This document shows, piece by piece, positions 7,491-17,812 of a DNA stretch of 64,000 nt. Below the pieces are notes generated by a model. The model made no database searches, was not told the origin of the DNA, and saw only the letters and a list, made by a program, of their open reading frames with translations. A program made the position numbers and the translations under genes. Every line of letters begins with the position of its first letter. Within the stretch, counting starts at the first letter, position 1. The DNA is from CAVZLD01 sp963776055. Lineage in GTDB: Bacteria > Planctomycetota > Planctomycetia > Pirellulales > Pirellulaceae. Where the stretch lies: assembly GCA_963776055.1 (NCBI GenBank), contig CAVZLD010000003.1, forward strand, positions 265,161 to 329,160, in the 5' to 3' direction.

Positions 7491-10486
7491 CGTCGGCCCG
7501 GTTCGTGTCGAAGTTGAGCAAGCGTGGCTCGGGGGCCAACGGCGGACTCTTGCGAGTCCATTTCGGAATCGATTTGTTTCGCCTCTTCTGCCGCTTGTGT
7601 TTCCGCGGCCCGATCCATCGTCGGCGGATTGACGTAGACGGTTTCCTGGCCCGGCAAAGGATGATGATACAGGTGGTACATCAGCTTCGACGGTTTCACC
7701 CAAGTGGAAAGCCTTCCATACGTTGGCCCGGCCGATCGAGGATAGTACGGATTCGCGGCCGGCTGGTACAGCGGGTCGTTGATCGAAGGCCAGTAATCCT
7801 GCTCGTCCAATTGCATCAGTTCCAGATCAAGGACGAACCGTGCGCGCTGAACCAGGTACCCGATCCGCGCGTCGGCCACCGCACTCAGCGCCTCGCGAGA
7901 TGCCTGCAGAGCATCCAATAGGTCCGTTTCGCGTACCTCCTGGATTCCCAGCGTGAGTTGCAGACGCACACTGATTGCCTGCTCGGCCGCCAAGGCCGCC
8001 TGCGTGACGCTGATCGGATACTGAACGCGTGTCTGCTGCAGGTCCCGCAGTTCATTGCGGATACTGAACTTGATGTTGTCTTCGAACTGCATTAGCTGGC
8101 GACGTTGTTGCTGGTAGTCGATCAACGCTCGGCGGTAACGATTCCGTTGGGCTCGTCGATTCAACGGCAGGTCCAGCGACAGACGCAAGTCGGTCAGGCT
8201 GTCATCGAAGTCAAAATCGAACGGCAGGTTGCGGTCGGTACGCAGCGAGTGGCTGGCACTCAAGTTCAGGACGGACTTCAGATCGTCAGCGGCCAATTTG
8301 ACCTGTCGCCAGCTGTCTGCTAACAGTCCCCGTTCGTTCATCAGGTCCAGGCGTTGTACGAGAGCTGTCAGCATCGCGTCGTCGACTTGCAGATCGACGG
8401 ACGGCAGGCCCATCTGGGAATTGGCCATCAGCTCATCGGCCGTTTGCAGCAATTGCTGCGTGCGTCGGAAGGATTCCTCCAGCAATTGCTCTTCCGACAT
8501 GTTGGGGTCGGCGCCGCTTCGCTGCCACAGCTCTTGTGCCAGCTCATCGACGTCCGCCAGCAGGATCTCGGCATCGGTCAACAGCTGGTGGATCTCGACC
8601 TGCTCGCCACGCAGGATCCGCGCCACGCTGCCCTGCAGTTCTTCCTGTCGGCGGACCGCCACCTCCAATCGATCGTAGTAGGCCTCCAGCGGCGCGACGC
8701 CGGATTGCTGCAGCAGTTGCAGCTGCCGTCGTGCCAGCTCAATTTCCGCAAGGATGATATCGGTCGTACGGCTATAGAGCAGAATGTCGGGCTGCGGAAT
8801 CGTCGGGTCCGCCGCCCGGGCTTTTTCCAGCCGATTCCGTTGGACCTCGACGTAAGCCTGATCCACCCGGAGCTTTCGGTACAGCGCCAACAGATCCCCC
8901 GGCGGCGTCGCATCCGGGTCGAGTTTCTCTCGCAGCCGAACCCACTCCAGCAGCCGTTCCGTGAGGAATAGGTCGGCGTTCAGCAATTCTCCCCGATTGA
9001 CTTCCGTGCTCTCTCGTGCCTGCATCACGCGGCGGCGCCAGCGGTCCACTCGTTCTGCCACCACTTCCGTCTCGTCACGCAGGGTCAGCAATTCCAGTTC
9101 TTGGAGACTGATGTCGATCGGCTGTTCCGTGGGAAGTCCCATCGTCAGCTTCAGTTCATCCAGGGCGCGCTCCAACTGGTTGCTGGTTTCAATCACATTC
9201 CGCCGGCCGGATAGCATGCTTTGTTCAAACTGGTCCACCGCTACTTGATTCGGTGCATTCTTGACTCCCGCCTGGATTTCGGTGCGCGACTGTTCCACAG
9301 TTCGGACCAGGGAGAAATAGTTCTGCGAATCGATTTCGATGTTGCGATAGATCCGCAAGATGTTGTAGTACCGCGATGCCAGATCGAAGAAGAACTCCTT
9401 CCGAAAGCGGATGAAATCCCGCGCGGCGTAGATGAGATTGCGTTCCGCTTGCGTAATGGGCTCAAGCAGCACATCACGCTGCAGAATCTGTTGCGTGAAT
9501 TCGAAGAGCAGTTCCGAGCCCACGTCATAGGAGAATCCGTCCGGGCCGTTGAAGGTCAGCAGGACATCGTTGGCGAAACGTGCCAGGAACTGGCCGCCGG
9601 TGGCCAGCGTCCTTTCGATCTGGAAGGAACTGGGGATTCCCAGCCGGTTGACGGTCTCTCCGTCGAAACGCGAGTGGAGGTAATTGACGTCGGCTCCGTT
9701 TCCGGTCGGTGCGAACTTCAGCTCGTACTCGTACCGCAACAGCGATACGGCCAGGGCCGCGATGTAGAGTTGTTCTTTCTGCGTCTGGTACTCGCGGCTG
9801 TTTCGCCGAGCCAGCTCGACAATTTCCGCCAACGTCAGGCCTGCGTTTGAATCGGGCTCGACAATCCAGTCGGCGTAGGGAAACTCGCGCCGATACTCGT
9901 CCCGGACGCTTTCGAACTCCAGCATTCTTTCCAGGCAGGAATCCGGTACCGATCGCCAGTACTCCCCGGGAATCGGTTGCAGCGTGCCCCGACCTATCGG
10001 CGCGTCATCCGGCGGGGCGACGGGACTCGGCCGAGGCAACTCCTCCGGCGCCGGCGAGTCGGGTGTCTGGTACACAACCAAGCGGACTTCCGGTTCGGGA
10101 TCCCCCGCCGACCGGACGGGGGGCAGCTTGCGAAGGTTCGAGGAAAGCGCCGATTGAGGTGTCGGAGTGGGTAGTACTTCCAGATCCTCCGATCCTTCTC
10201 CGCCAGCATTCGGGCTCGTGTGAAGCAGCGGACCGGGGGAAGGCAAGCATGGCCAATCAGGATCGGTCGGATCAGCCAAGCGCGAGTCCGGCCGCGGATA
10301 GATCGAGAAGTCTGCCGGTACTTCCCACGGCGTTCCGCAGGAGTGTTCGGCCAACAGACCGTACGCGTCGCGATCGGCGCGCAGCCGGTAATGTCGCCGA
10401 CTGCAACTGGTCTGTAGCGCAATCAAAGCGCACACCAGCACAATCGCCGCGTACGGTGTCCACCGGCTCGTCGGAATGCTATTCAC
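7481..10486 (-). CDS. Oversized TolC-family outer membrane lipoprotein
   Basis: About 1000 residues, roughly twice a usual TolC. A GTG start at 10486 is preferred because the next residues form a signal peptide ending LQTSC, a lipobox. The frame stays open upstream to 10750, so a longer form is possible. After a Pro-rich linker come TolC-like helical segments (LTLAEIVELARRNSREY, RNEIQ-type coiled coils). A long helical insertion of about 250 residues separates the two TolC halves. The second half (DLRLSLDLPLNRRAQRNRYRRA) is typical of TolC. The C-terminus is a charged tail. It converges on, and overlaps, the permease gene, suggesting it supplies the outer-membrane part of that efflux system. 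Confidence 0.8.
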   Translation of the reverse strand: MNSIPTSRWTPYAAIVLVCALIALQTSCSRRHYRLRADRDAYGLLAEHSCGTPWEVPADFSIYPRPDSRLADPTDPDWPCLPSPGPLLHTSPNAGGEGSEDLEVLPTPTPQSALSSNLRKLPPVRSAGDPEPEVRLVVYQTPDSPAPEELPRPSPVAPPDDAPIGRGTLQPIPGEYWRSVPDSCLERMLEFESVRDEYRREFPYADWIVEPDSNAGLTLAEIVELARRNSREYQTQKEQLYIAALAVSLLRYEYELKFAPTGNGADVNYLHSRFDGETVNRLGIPSSFQIERTLATGGQFLARFANDVLLTFNGPDGFSYDVGSELLFEFTQQILQRDVLLEPITQAERNLIYAARDFIRFRKEFFFDLASRYYNILRIYRNIEIDSQNYFSLVRTVEQSRTEIQAGVKNAPNQVAVDQFEQSMLSGRRNVIETSNQLERALDELKLTMGLPTEQPIDISLQELELLTLRDETEVVAERVDRWRRRVMQARESTEVNRGELLNADLFLTERLLEWVRLREKLDPDATPPGDLLALYRKLRVDQAYVEVQRNRLEKARAADPTIPQPDILLYSRTTDIILAEIELARRQLQLLQQSGVAPLEAYYDRLEVAVRRQEELQGSVARILRGEQVEIHQLLTDAEILLADVDELAQELWQRSGADPNMSEEQLLEESFRRTQQLLQTADELMANSQMGLPSVDLQVDDAMLTALVQRLDLMNERGLLADSWRQVKLAADDLKSVLNLSASHSLRTDRNLPFDFDFDDSLTDLRLSLDLPLNRRAQRNRYRRALIDYQQQRRQLMQFEDNIKFSIRNELRDLQQTRVQYPISVTQAALAAEQAISVRLQLTLGIQEVRETDLLDALQASREALSAVADARIGYLVQRARFVLDLELMQLDEQDYWPSINDPLYQPAANPYYPRSAGPTYGRLSTWVKPSKLMYHLYHHPLPGQETVYVNPPTMDRAAETQAAEEAKQIDSEMDSQESAVGPRATLAQLRHEPGRRYS

Positions 10487-10844
10487 AGAGTGCTGCCCAT
10501 CCGTCCTCAAGACGCAGAATGTGTCGGCATCCCAGCTAGGTAACTTGTGGTTGTTTGCCGAAAACCTGTGACCGGACGAAACGAGCTGCCCCCAGCTCTC
10601 CTCCGTTTCCCGTTTCCCGCTGGCACTGCCTGCTGCGATGTGGGGGCTGCGATAGGCCAGCGGTGACATGCCAGTACGGATGCGCCGCGACCGGGTGACC
10701 TCGACCGTGTCATCCGGCGACGCCAAAACCGGGGATGGATCCACGTCCACCCGCAGCTTTCCCCCATTTGACGTTCGATGGTCCGCATGCTAGGTTCGCC
10801 AGCATTGTGCCATCTGTCACACTTTCCGATCCGGAACCGGTCGC

Positions 10845-11282
10845 ATGAAATGTCGAGGAGTACGTGGAGCGACAACGGTCGACGATAACTCGCGTGAGGC
10901 CGTCCTGCAGGCCACGCGGCAATTGTTGGCGCTGATGATCCGCGAGAACGGAATCGAAACGGACGACGTGGCCAGTGCAATTTTCACGGCGACAACCGAT
11001 CTGAATGCGGAGTTCCCCGCACTGGCCGCTCGCCAATTAGGTTGGCTGGACGTGCCCTTGTTGTGTGCCAACGAAATCGGTGTCCCGGGGGCGCTACCCC
11101 GTTGCGTGCGAATCCTGATCCACTGGAATACGGCGGCTTCTCAGAAGGATGTTGTGCACATCTACCTCCGCGACGCGATCAAGCTGCGGCCTGATCTGTC
11201 CGATTTTCCGCCGGTCGATATGAAAGAACTTGAAGAGTGGATCCAGGACCACTCGGTCGATGAGCAGAAGCGGCAGCAGTGA
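10845..11282 (+). CDS. aroH: Chorismate mutase, AroH type
   Basis: 145 residues, close to the usual AroH length with a short C-terminal extension. AroH enzymes rearrange chorismate to prephenate, the branch point to phenylalanine and tyrosine, as cytoplasmic trimers. Family motifs are clear: RGATTV at the N-terminus, SAIFTATTDLNAEFPA, GWLDVPLLCANEIGVPGALPRCVR (catalytic region with its Cys and Arg) and VVHIYLRDAIKLRPDL. The ATG at 10845 is preceded by GGAACCGG. The gene diverges from the TolC-like gene and is followed 48 bases later by a dehydrogenase gene. Confidence 0.93.
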   Translation: MKCRGVRGATTVDDNSREAVLQATRQLLALMIRENGIETDDVASAIFTATTDLNAEFPALAARQLGWLDVPLLCANEIGVPGALPRCVRILIHWNTAASQKDVVHIYLRDAIKLRPDLSDFPPVDMKELEEWIQDHSVDEQKRQQ

Positions 11283-11330
11283 CCTCTCGCGGGCTCGTCG
11301 CCATCGGACACGGAACAAGGAGACACGAAC

Positions 11331-12078
11331 GTGGACTTGAGCGGAAAGGTATGTCTGGTCACCGGAGCAACGATGGGGATCGGCGCCGCAATCGCGCGTG
11401 AGTTGGCTCGGCAGGGAGCAAATGTCGCGCTCGTTGCCCGTCACGATGGGGAGGAAGCACGCGGCGTGCTGGCGGATCTCGAAGCGATAGGACGCCGAGC
11501 AGTGATCCTGCCCGCCGACGTGAGCCGCGCGGAAGACTGCGCGGTGCGTTCAGCAAACCGTCGACGCTCTCGGCCGACTTGATGTGTTGGTGCACAACGC
11601 AGGTGGCCCGGTGCCCGGTACGATCGATCAGATTACTCCAGACGACTGGCATGGCGCGCTCGATGTGCATCTTACGGCCAATTTCTATCTTGTTCGCGCT
11701 GCGCTTCCTCACCTGCGCAAACATCCGGAAGCGGTTATCATCACCGTGTCTTCCGTCGCTGGGCTGCGCGGCGTCCCGGGAATGGTCGCCTATTGTACCG
11801 TCAAAGGAGCCGTGGCGCAGTTCACTCGAGCTCTAGCCCGCGATTTGGCGGAGGAAAACATCCGCGTGAACTCGGTTGCACCAGGCATTATTCGCACCCG
11901 GTTCCATGAAGGAATGAGCGAAGAACGACGACAGTTCAACCTGGATCACCGAGTTCCCTTGCATCGAGAAGGTACGCCCGAACAGGTCGCGGAAGTCGTC
12001 GGCCTGCTGGTGACGAACGACTATATCACCGGCGAAGTGTACACCGTCGATGGGGGACTTACGATGCGAATCGTTTGA
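11331..12078 (+). CDS. Short-chain dehydrogenase/reductase (frameshifted)
   Basis: NAD(P)-dependent oxidoreductase of the SDR superfamily, about 249 residues once the frame is repaired. The start is GTG at 11331, 8 bases after AAGGAG. The nucleotide-binding loop reads TGATMGIG, the structural motif is HNAGG (usually NNAG), and the catalytic residues appear as the Ser in VSSVAG and YCTVK. The C-terminus closes GEVYTVDGGLTMRIV, as in FabG-like enzymes. The frame breaks near 11547 in TGCGCGGTGCG, between DVSRAEDCA and VQQTVDALGRLDVL. The substrate cannot be told from sequence. Confidence 0.85.
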
Positions 12079-12128
12079 ATCGTCAAGAATCCTCGAAACG
12101 AGTCAGAACCCGAGTTGGAGAATCAATC

Positions 12129-12632
12129 GTGAAACGCTGGAATTCCAAGGGAATGTGGTGGGTGATCGGAATCACGCTCTTGACCGTCGTGGGCTGTGGC
12201 GCTCCGCCACCACCCGCAACGGAGCCGGAACCCGAGAGGTTAAGCTATGTCGAGGCGCTGCAAATCTACAACCAGGAACTGGCTGCGTTGGATCGATTGC
12301 AGGCCGAACGAGATCGGTTGCAACAGTCCCTGACTCCGGATGCGTCAGAATTGGTAGGCGGATTGTTGGAAGATGCCAGCGGTGCTCGAGCGGAACTACA
12401 GCAAACGCTCGAAGACTTGGATGTGGCCGATCCCGATGCGGCGGGGGCGGACGAGGATCCGTTCGCTGGACTCGGCAACCAGTTGCGGCAAGCGCAACAG
12501 GAAAGAGAAGAGAATCGTGACGAAATTCTCGCTCGCATCGCCGAAGTCGAACAGGAAATCGCCGAGCAGCAGAAACGGGTGGAACGGGCGAAAGTGGACA
12601 AGGATGCCGCCGAGGCCGCAAGAAACGAATAA
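12129..12632 (+). CDS. Coiled-coil lipoprotein, function unknown
   Basis: About 168 residues. A GTG start at 12129 follows TTGGAGAATCAATC. The signal peptide ends LLTVVGCG, a lipobox. The mature part is Ala/Gln/Glu-rich helix with heptad-like spacing (AALDRLQAERDRLQQ, ARIAEVEQEIAEQQKRVERA), separated by an acidic linker (DPDAAGADEDPF). It looks like a periplasmic coiled-coil tether. An upstream ATG at 12075 overlaps the dehydrogenase stop but lacks a ribosome-binding site. Co-transcription with the dehydrogenase gene is likely. Confidence 0.7.
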   Translation: MKRWNSKGMWWVIGITLLTVVGCGAPPPPATEPEPERLSYVEALQIYNQELAALDRLQAERDRLQQSLTPDASELVGGLLEDASGARAELQQTLEDLDVADPDAAGADEDPFAGLGNQLRQAQQEREENRDEILARIAEVEQEIAEQQKRVERAKVDKDAAEAARNE

Positions 12633-12775
12633 CCGCGGCGCAGTTACTGAACCAGGGTGACCAACGGAAGTCCGGGAATCTTCCGTATTCGCGTCGCCTC
12701 CTGCGGTTCATTCGCCACGCCGCTGTGAATCGTTCGTGTCGGCCTCGGTTCGCCGTGAGTCCACTTTGGTTTGAC

Positions 12776-13501
12776 TTAGTCCAGTGGCACGAGCTTCACG
12801 TCGCGGAAGTGGATTTCGGCTCCCTCCGATTGCAGGCCGATCTTGCCGGCCACCTGGTCACAGCCGCTCGCTTCGTTGACCTGCTCGCCATTGATTGTCA
12901 GTGTCAGCTTGTCGCCCTGAAAGACGATCTCGTAGGTGTTCCATTCGCCCGCCGGCTTCTCCGCCTTGCGGCTGGCACCGACCCCATAGAACGTCCCCAA
13001 GTCCTTGTGATCTTTGACCTCACGATAGCGGTCGGGGGCCCCTTTCACGCCGAATCCAAAGAAGGCCCAAATGTCGCCCGCGCTGCCACTCATCAATTGG
13101 GCTTCCACGCACTTCGGCATGAAGCCGATTGGCTCGCCCGTGATCCGCAATAAGACGCCGCTGTTGCCCGGATCCGAACCCGGTGCCCATCGCCATTGGA
13201 AAGTTAACTTGAAGTCCTTGTAGTCCTGCTTCGTGTGCAAATACCCGAACGGCTCGCCCTTGCAAATCAGGATACCATCCTTCACGCTCCACACGTCTTC
13301 CAGCTTCAGTTCGGGATCGACCAAGTGGTAGTCCCATCCCTCAAGCGACTTGCCGTCAAATAACACAACCGCTTTGTCTTTTGTTGGAGTCTCCTGCGCT
13401 TGCAGATCGGCGGGGCTGTAAACCGCGACCAAACCAACTGCGGAAAGAAAGAACGCAAGACCGACATTCTTGGCGAACATCGGGAATTGACGTGCACACA
13501 T
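12776..13501 (-). CDS. DUF1080 (3-keto-disaccharide hydrolase-like) secreted protein
   Basis: 242 residues with an N-terminal signal peptide and then a single DUF1080 beta-jelly-roll domain: VVLFDGKSLEGWDYH, VWSVKDGILICKGEPFGYLHTKQDYKDFKL, SGVLLRI, EWNTYEIVFQGDKLTLTINGEQVNEA, and GKIGLQSEGAEIHFRDVKLVPLD. The family is greatly expanded in planctomycetes; some members cleave 3-keto-glycosides and others only bind. The ATG at 13501 is preceded by GGAGG at a good distance. It diverges from the alpha-mannosidase gene across a tandem-repeat region, suggesting linked carbohydrate use. Confidence 0.88.
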   Translation of the reverse strand: MCARQFPMFAKNVGLAFFLSAVGLVAVYSPADLQAQETPTKDKAVVLFDGKSLEGWDYHLVDPELKLEDVWSVKDGILICKGEPFGYLHTKQDYKDFKLTFQWRWAPGSDPGNSGVLLRITGEPIGFMPKCVEAQLMSGSAGDIWAFFGFGVKGAPDRYREVKDHKDLGTFYGVGASRKAEKPAGEWNTYEIVFQGDKLTLTINGEQVNEASGCDQVAGKIGLQSEGAEIHFRDVKLVPLD

Positions 13502-13721
13502 GTTGTGATCCTCCAATGCGATAATGAAATCGGACCGATGGGATGTCGCCCCCAGCAGCCTTCCGCGGATTCATGCGAGAGAATGATCCGCATCCGTTGG
13601 AAGAAGCTGTCCGCGTGACACCCGGCGTGTAGGGTAATGTGCCCGGCACGGGCTGGCAAGCGGTTGAGCTGTGTCGCGGGAGTGGAGGAGAGTGTGGGTG
13701 ATTGTTTGTTGGGTATACGGC

Positions 13722-13904
13722 CTGGAAGGCCGTGAAACGAGACGGCCTGGAAGGCCATCCCACACTGGTCGCCTGGAAGGCCATCCCACATCGGTCGCCT
13801 GGAAGGCCATCCCACATCGGTCGCCTGGAAGGCCATCCCACATCGGTCGACTGGAAGGCCATCCCACATCGGTCGACTGGAAGGCCATCCCACATCGGTC
13901 GACC
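13722..13904. repeat. 26-bp tandem repeat, six full copies plus a variant
   Basis: The core GGAAGGCCATCCCACATCGG recurs with starts at 13749, 13775, 13801, 13827, 13853 and 13879, exactly 26 bases apart. A diverged copy starts at 13724. Several copies include the small dyad GCCT-GGA-AGGC. Because 26 is not a multiple of three, frames through the array cycle through the same peptide words, which marks it as non-coding. It lies between the DUF1080 and alpha-mannosidase genes, upstream of both. Confidence 0.95.
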
Positions 13905-13972
13905 GACTGATAGAAATCCGCTGAGCCCTTTCGGTTTTCTGACGCAGGGTACGGCCCCCCACGTAAGATGCG

Positions 13973-14053
13973 GTGGATCGAGTGCCGTGAACGCCTGCTG
14001 TGGATCGAGTGCCGTGGATGTCTCCGGTTGACCGAGTGCCGTGAAGGACTCAA
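13973..14053. repeat. 27-bp repeat, three copies
   Basis: Three degenerate units start at 13973, 14000 and 14027, each beginning GTGGATCGAGTGCCGTG or a close variant (the third is GTTGACCGAGTGCCGTG). They lie between the 26-bp array and the alpha-mannosidase start. A coding frame through them would give a nine-residue repeat, but no ribosome-binding site supports translation. Confidence 0.75.
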
Positions 14054-14126
14054 GCTAAAGGCTGTCCGATGGACGCCGCGCTTTCGAATCGGCCATCCCT
14101 CCTCGCTGCCCTCCTGGAGCATGACC

Positions 14127-17100
14127 ATGTCTACTCGAGCAAAATCGAAGGTTCTGCCGCAGGTCGTCGATCGATTGCGGAGGCTGCTGCTTGGCGGGCT
14201 CGTTGTTGCGATGCTGGCGACGACGCATGGATGGTCATTGATCGCCACCGCAGCCGAGGGCCATACTCTCTGGCAAATGGGTGGACAAGATCGAGATGAT
14301 GCCGAGTTTGCCTTGGCACCGAATCAATACAGTGATTTTTTGCATGATGGGTTCTTCGCCGTTGGTCAATCCCATGCGGAACGCGACTGGCCTTACGTGC
14401 ATCCCGGGCCGCTCGACGGTTGGGCTGGAAACCGGCGGCACACGTTTCGTGTGCTGTTTGGATTGAAGTCGGCCGCGGAAGATGGAACTTGCCGACTGCA
14501 TTGCGATCTGGTGGATACGCATCGACAGAGCCCGCCGCAATTACAGATCGAAATCAACGGGAATCCTTTTCGGTTGTCGCTGCCCTCCGGAGCGGGCGAT
14601 GCCTCCGTGTTCGGCCAACCGTCGCTCGGAAAACCGCACTCGTTCGACCTGCCATTTCCCGCGAAGCTATTACGGGCGGGCACCAACGAGATTGCCATCA
14701 CCACCGTTTCCGGTAGCTGGATGCTGTATGACGCGCTGTCCTTGGAGGTCCCCGATCGATGGGAACTCACCGCGGTCTCCGGAACGCGAATCGGCACGAT
14801 CGAATCCCCTCCGGTGCTGGTGGACGAGTCCGGTCAGTTGCGGCAAATTCTGCGCTGTGGATTCCGGCATCTCGGCGATCCGACGGAGGCAACGGTCTTC
14901 GTGGATGGAGTGCAGGTTGCCACGCGCGCCGTGGATGCTTCGATCGACTCACTCGAAGTAACCGTTCCGGCCGTCGAGGAAGCAAAGGAAATTGCCGTCC
15001 GGATTGACGTTGCCGGACAAACACTGGTCACGGAAGCCGTACGACTTCAGCCGGTGCGCAAATGGGTGATCTACCTCTTGCCGCACTCGCACGTCGATAT
15101 CGGGTACACCCACGTACAAACCGATGTCGAACATGCGCAGTGGCAGTATCTGGAAACGGCGATTGAGACGGCGCGGCGGTCGGCTGACTTTCCCGAAGAA
15201 GCCCGTTTCAAGTGGAATGTCGAAGTACTCTGGGCGGTGGACAGCTACTTGCAGCAAGCGACCGACGAGCAACGACAGGCGTTTGTGGACGCCGTGCAGG
15301 CCGGGCAGATCGGTTTGCAGGCCCTGTACGGCAATCAACTCACCGGACTTTGTCGTCCGGAGGAACTGTTGCGGTTACTGCAGTGTGCGCAGCGAATTTC
15401 CCAGACTTGCGACCGTCCGATTCGCTCGGCGATGATCACGGATGTCCCCGGTTACACTTGGGGAATCGTTCCGGCGCTGGTGCACAGCGGTGTCAAATAC
15501 TTCAGCGTTGGCCCCAACGGCGGTGCCCGGATTGGACGCACGAGTATGGCGTGGGGCGATAAACCATTCTGGTGGATCGGCCCCAACGGGCGAGATCGCG
15601 TGCTCGTCTGGATGACCGGCACCGGTTACTACCAGGTGTTTCAGTCGCCCGAAAGGTTACTGGACTATCTGCAGCGACTCGGCGATCAAGACTATCCCTA
15701 CGACTACGTACAAGTCCGTCACTGCCTCGGGGATAACGCGGCACCGGATGTGGAATTTCCGAATCGCGTGAAGCAGTGGAATGCCAAGTATGCCTATCCC
15801 CAGTTGGTGATTGCCACGACGGAAAAGATGTTCCGTGATTTCGAGCAGCGATACGGGGATCAGTTGCCGACCGTCCAGGGAGATTTCACGCCCTACTGGG
15901 AAGATGGTGCAGCATCCAGCGCGAGAGACCGCGCTGAACCGCGCATCGGCGGATCGTCTGGTCCAGGCGGAAACTCTGTTCGCGCAGCTGAATCCTCGAT
16001 CGTACCCGAAGGATAAGTTCCGTCGAGCCTGGCGGAATGTCTTGCTGTATGACGAACACACGTGGGGCGCGCATAACAGTGTCAGCCAGCCCGATCATCC
16101 GTTCGTCCAGCGTCAATGGGCCATCAAGCAAGCTTTTGCGCTCGATGGCGATCGACAGTCGCGGGAGTTGCTCGACGCGGCGCTGGCCACGCGTGGCGAC
16201 CTCGTGCCGCCGGAAGGCAACGTCAACGTAATCGATGTTTACAATACGAATAGCGGATCGTACCCGTGGAGTCTGGTGACCGTGCCAGCGGAGTTATCCA
16301 CCGCGGGCGATGCCGTCAAAGCTTCTTTGAATAGCACGACCTCGTTGCCCGCTCAGCGACTCTCGACCGGTGAGCTTGTGTGTCGGCCGTGCTGGCCGGG
16401 GTATATGCAACGTCGCTTGTACATCACCGAGGGATCCGCGGCCGAATTGCGTGGGGGCGGCGCACGCGTGGAGGGAAGCACGTTGACCTGTCCTCGTTCG
16501 TCGGTGGCGGCTGCGTTGACGGTCCGCATCGACGAAACATCCGGCGCGATTCAGAGTCTTGTCTACGACGATCACGAGTTTGTAGACCGCGATTCGGACA
16601 CGGCGATCAACGATTACTTCTACTTGCTCGGCAGTGATCTGAACGGGCTGCAACGCGCCGGACCGGTCAAGATTTCGGTCAAGGAACGCGGGCCCCTGAT
16701 CGCCTCGCTGTTGATCGAGTCCGAGGCCGCTGGTTGCCGTAAGCTGACGCGAGAAGTGCGCGTGCACGCTCTGCGGAATTACGTCGAAATCATCAACACA
16801 CTCGACAAGCTGCCGGTTCGCGATAAGGAAGGCGTCCATTTCGGCTTCGGTTTTCACGTGCCCGATGGCACCGTTCGCATGGAAGGCCCGTGGTCCGTGA
16901 TCCGACCGGAGGAAGACCAGATTCCCGGGGCCTGTCGGAACTGGTTCACCGTCCAACGGTGGGTCGATGTGTCCAACGACAAACGCGGCATCACCTGGCT
17001 GACGCCCGATGCGCCACTCATCGAAATCGGCGGAATCACGGCTAATCTCATCGGGGCGGAGTCCGATCCGTCGCGCTGGATGGATCATATCCAGCCGTCG

Positions 17101-17547
17101 CAGACGATCTATTCCTGGGCGATGAACAACCACTGGTTCACCAACTATCGAGCGGAGCAGGAAGGACCGACCACGCTGCGCTATTTCCTGGTTCCTCACG
17201 GCAAATACCATCAGAGTCAGGCCTCGCGCGTTGCCGTAGAATGCAGTCAGCCCTTGGTCGTGTCGCCGGCCCGCGGGGAAGAACCGCCGGGAAGGCCGGC
17301 CATGAGACTTGCCACCCGGAACGTGCAAGTGACCGCGTTCAAGCCCAGTGAAGATGGTCGCGCTTGGATCGTCCGCCTGTTCGGTGTGTCCGGCCAGGAC
17401 ACCACGGCGAAAATCCAATGGAGTGATCCGCCGCCTCGGTCGGTCTGGCGAAGCGATAATAGCGAGCGCCCTCTCGCGCCACTCGGCGAGACGATCGACG
17501 TGCCGGCGTATCAAATCGTGACCGTCCGCGCAGAATTCCCGGAATAG
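14127..17547 (+). CDS. Secreted alpha-mannosidase, GH38 family (frameshifted)
   Basis: About 1140 residues. The ATG at 14127 has GGAG seven bases upstream; a second ATG at 14121 is too close to it. A signal peptide (LLLGGLVVAMLA) is followed by an N-terminal beta region and then the GH38 domain. HSHVDIGYTHVQ is the zinc-binding entry motif and AMITDVPGYTWG holds the likely nucleophile Asp. The C-terminal half is the family's beta-sandwich (SGAIQSLVYDDHEFVD, REVRVHALRNYVEI). The frame breaks near 15921 in AGCGCGAGAG: adding one base joins DGAASSA to RETALNRASADRL. It should cleave alpha-mannosides outside the cytoplasm. Confidence 0.88.
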
Positions 17548-17812
17548 CCGGTGAAAAAGGCTCCGAAAAGGCTCACTCCGAGTACGGCCGCGCGGATTCC
17601 GAAGAAGACGTGGGTCGCAAGGTGCCTGGGCTCATTTTCCGTGGGACCCCGTCCCGTTCCCGCAACCGAACGCCCCTAGCTGTTTTTGGCCAAGTAGAAT
17701 AGCGTAATTCCATTCAGAACCGTTGCCGCTGCCGCGACGACCGGGTCTCTGGCGTGGCTGCCGGCGACTTGGCGTTTTTTGCTGGACCCATTCCTGCGAT
17801 CACGATTGATTT

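Noticed and set aside
6390..7703. 437-codon minus-strand frame opposite the permease
   Set aside because: Arg/Asp/His-rich shadow composition; the permease motifs on the plus strand are clear.
13722..13904. CRISPR array
   Set aside because: Units are directly adjacent with no variable spacers, and no cas gene is present.
13306..14248. Long frames rich in WDGLP, GMAFQ and HPTSV on the minus and plus strands
   Set aside because: They are readings of the 26-bp tandem repeat in successive frames, not proteins.
16294..17514. 406-codon minus-strand frame opposite the alpha-mannosidase
   Set aside because: Shadow frame with no signal peptide or motif, lying entirely within the GH38 gene.
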